This document shows, in pieces, positions 39,881 through 40,711 of a DNA stretch of 40,711 bases. How positions within the stretch are numbered: the stretch's first letter is position 1; each line of letters opens with the position of its first letter. Made by a program: the position numbers and the translations under genes. Source of the DNA: PHAA01 sp964584415 (GTDB lineage: Bacteria > Bacillota > Syntrophomonadia > Syntrophomonadales > Syntrophomonadaceae). The stretch is taken from contig CAZOZX010000008.1 in assembly GCA_964584415.1 (NCBI GenBank), forward strand, positions 1 to 40,711, written 5' to 3'. Under the pieces are notes generated by a model. That model was not told the DNA's origin and did not search any database. It was given only the letters and a program-made list of their open reading frames with translations.

Positions 39881-40711
39881 ATGACTGTCAGCACGTTAAA
39901 TACATATATCTCCAGGCTAATGGATCAGGACGAGCTTTTACAGGATTTTTGGCTGAAAGGGGAGCTCTCTGGATTTCGGTATTATCAGCAATCGGGACAT
40001 AGCTATTTCTCCCTTAAAGATGCTGCTGCCACAGTCAGCTGTGTAATGTTTAAAAGCCGGGTCCAGAAAATGAATTTCCGTCCGGAAGATGGGATGGAAG
40101 TACTTTTACGCGGTTATGTTTCAGTCTATACCCGGCAAGGGAAATACCAGGTATATGTGGAAGAGATGCAGCCGTATGGAGCCGGCAGCCTGTTTCTGTA
40201 CCTGGAGAAATTGAAAGCTCGCCTGACCGAAGAAGGCTATTTTGCCCTGGAAAAGAAGAAAGCGATTCCAAGCATAGTAAATCGGGTGGGAGTTGTTACA
40301 TCTCAGGATGGGGCCGCTCTGCAAGATATATTGCGGGTCATAAAGCAGCGCCACCCAGGAGCAACCGTGATTCTTGCCCACAGTTCTGTTCAGGGAAACG
40401 ATGCTCCCCGGGAATTAGCTTATGGTTTGCAAATGCTTAATGAATACGGATTGGTTGATGTTATTATTGTAGCTCGCGGAGGAGGATCTCTAGAAGACTT
40501 AATGGCATTCAACAGCGAGGAATTGGTTCAGGCGGTATATGATTCAGCCATTCCGGTGATATCAGGGGTAGGTCATGAGGTAGACGTGACCTTTTGTGAC
40601 CTGGCCGCGGATCTACGCGCCGCAACCCCTACCCAGGCAGCCCAATTCGCCGTCCCCGATTTTGCTGCGATGGAAAAAATCCTGACCAGCTTGAATACCC
40701 GCCTGGGTCGC
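39881..40711 (+). CDS. xseA: Exodeoxyribonuclease VII large subunit (partial)
   Basis: The first 277 codons of XseA, open to the window edge. An OB-fold domain comes first (TVSTLNTYISRLMDQDELLQDFWLKGELSGFRYY, then HSYFSLKDAAATVSCVMF), followed by the nuclease domain (VGVVTSQDGAALQDIL, IIVARGGGSLEDLMAFNSEELV, and PVISGVGHEVDVTFCDLAADLRAATPTQAA). All are very typical. With XseB it degrades single-stranded DNA to oligonucleotides. I used ATG 39881 (AGGA 4 nt upstream); TTG 39869 in the same frame, with AAAGG 9 nt upstream, is equally possible and would add four residues. Confidence 0.95.
   Translation, partial: MTVSTLNTYISRLMDQDELLQDFWLKGELSGFRYYQQSGHSYFSLKDAAATVSCVMFKSRVQKMNFRPEDGMEVLLRGYVSVYTRQGKYQVYVEEMQPYGAGSLFLYLEKLKARLTEEGYFALEKKKAIPSIVNRVGVVTSQDGAALQDILRVIKQRHPGATVILAHSSVQGNDAPRELAYGLQMLNEYGLVDVIIVARGGGSLEDLMAFNSEELVQAVYDSAIPVISGVGHEVDVTFCDLAADLRAATPTQAAQFAVPDFAAMEKILTSLNTRLGR

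Noticed and set aside
1..40711. Mobile elements, CRISPR arrays, toxin-antitoxin or phage-defence genes
   Set aside because: None recognised. The gene content is conserved Firmicutes housekeeping, pilus and sporulation genes with consistent codon use and strand.

Overview
The window is a continuous, gene-dense stretch of a low-to-mid GC, endospore-forming Gram-positive anaerobe. The best fit is a member of the Clostridia close to Syntrophomonas (Syntrophomonadaceae). This comes from recognising the proteins and gene order, not from a database search. Supporting signs are a complete spoIIIAA-AH operon, an uninterrupted sigK, a type IV pilus cluster with no secretin gene, an accB-accC-asp23-nusB-folD-xseA order typical of Firmicutes, strong GGAGG-type ribosome binding sites and frequent TTG starts. 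Nearly all genes are on the + strand. No tRNA, rRNA, CRISPR array, insertion sequence or prophage is visible, and no gene-free gap exceeds 300 bases.

Layout. 1-3424: the end of mltG, a U32 peptidase-family protein, a DUF4911 protein and a class B penicillin-binding protein (cell wall and RNA-modification housekeeping). 3588-6659: a large FAD/[4Fe-4S]/CCG-domain oxidoreductase with an unusual Met/Pro-rich tail. 6899-8268: an unrecognised minus-strand gene divergent from sigK. 8500-9507: a galT-like gene. 9519-15254: yqeG, aroE, a FimT-like minor prepilin, a DUF2179 membrane protein, aroC, aroK and nadE. 15462-24392: the type IV pilus cluster pilB-pilT-pilC-pilA-pilD, three minor pilin-like genes, then pilM-pilN-pilO. 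24539-29945: tldD, tldE, aroQ, pepP, efp and a zinc-ribbon protein. 30097-35187: spoIIIAA-AH. 35385-40711: accB, accC, asp23-like, amaP, a DUF2273 gene, nusB, folD and the start of xseA.

How the genes work together. aroE, aroC, aroK and aroQ cover four shikimate-pathway steps and flank the pilus genes. PilB/PilT/PilC/PilD/PilM/PilN/PilO with PilA and minor pilins form a monoderm type IV pilus machine able to extend and retract. SpoIIIAA-AH make the mother-cell-to-forespore channel, and SigK is the late mother-cell sigma factor. AccB/AccC supply the biotin carboxylase half of acetyl-CoA carboxylase.

Most notable observations. (1) Three genes (the FimT-like prepilin, the PilW-like prepilin and pepP) have no usable ATG/GTG/TTG start. 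Each has an ATA or CTG codon at the expected N-terminus, exactly 9 nt after the end of a Shine-Dalgarno-like sequence. (2) The FAD/Fe-S oxidoreductase ends in a Met-rich tail with tandem P-x-hydrophobic-hydrophobic tetrapeptides. (3) sigK is preceded by a good match to a sigma-K promoter. (4) FolD has lost several motifs normally conserved in the family. (5) Several strong hairpins lie in leaders or between genes, one of them covering a ribosome binding site.
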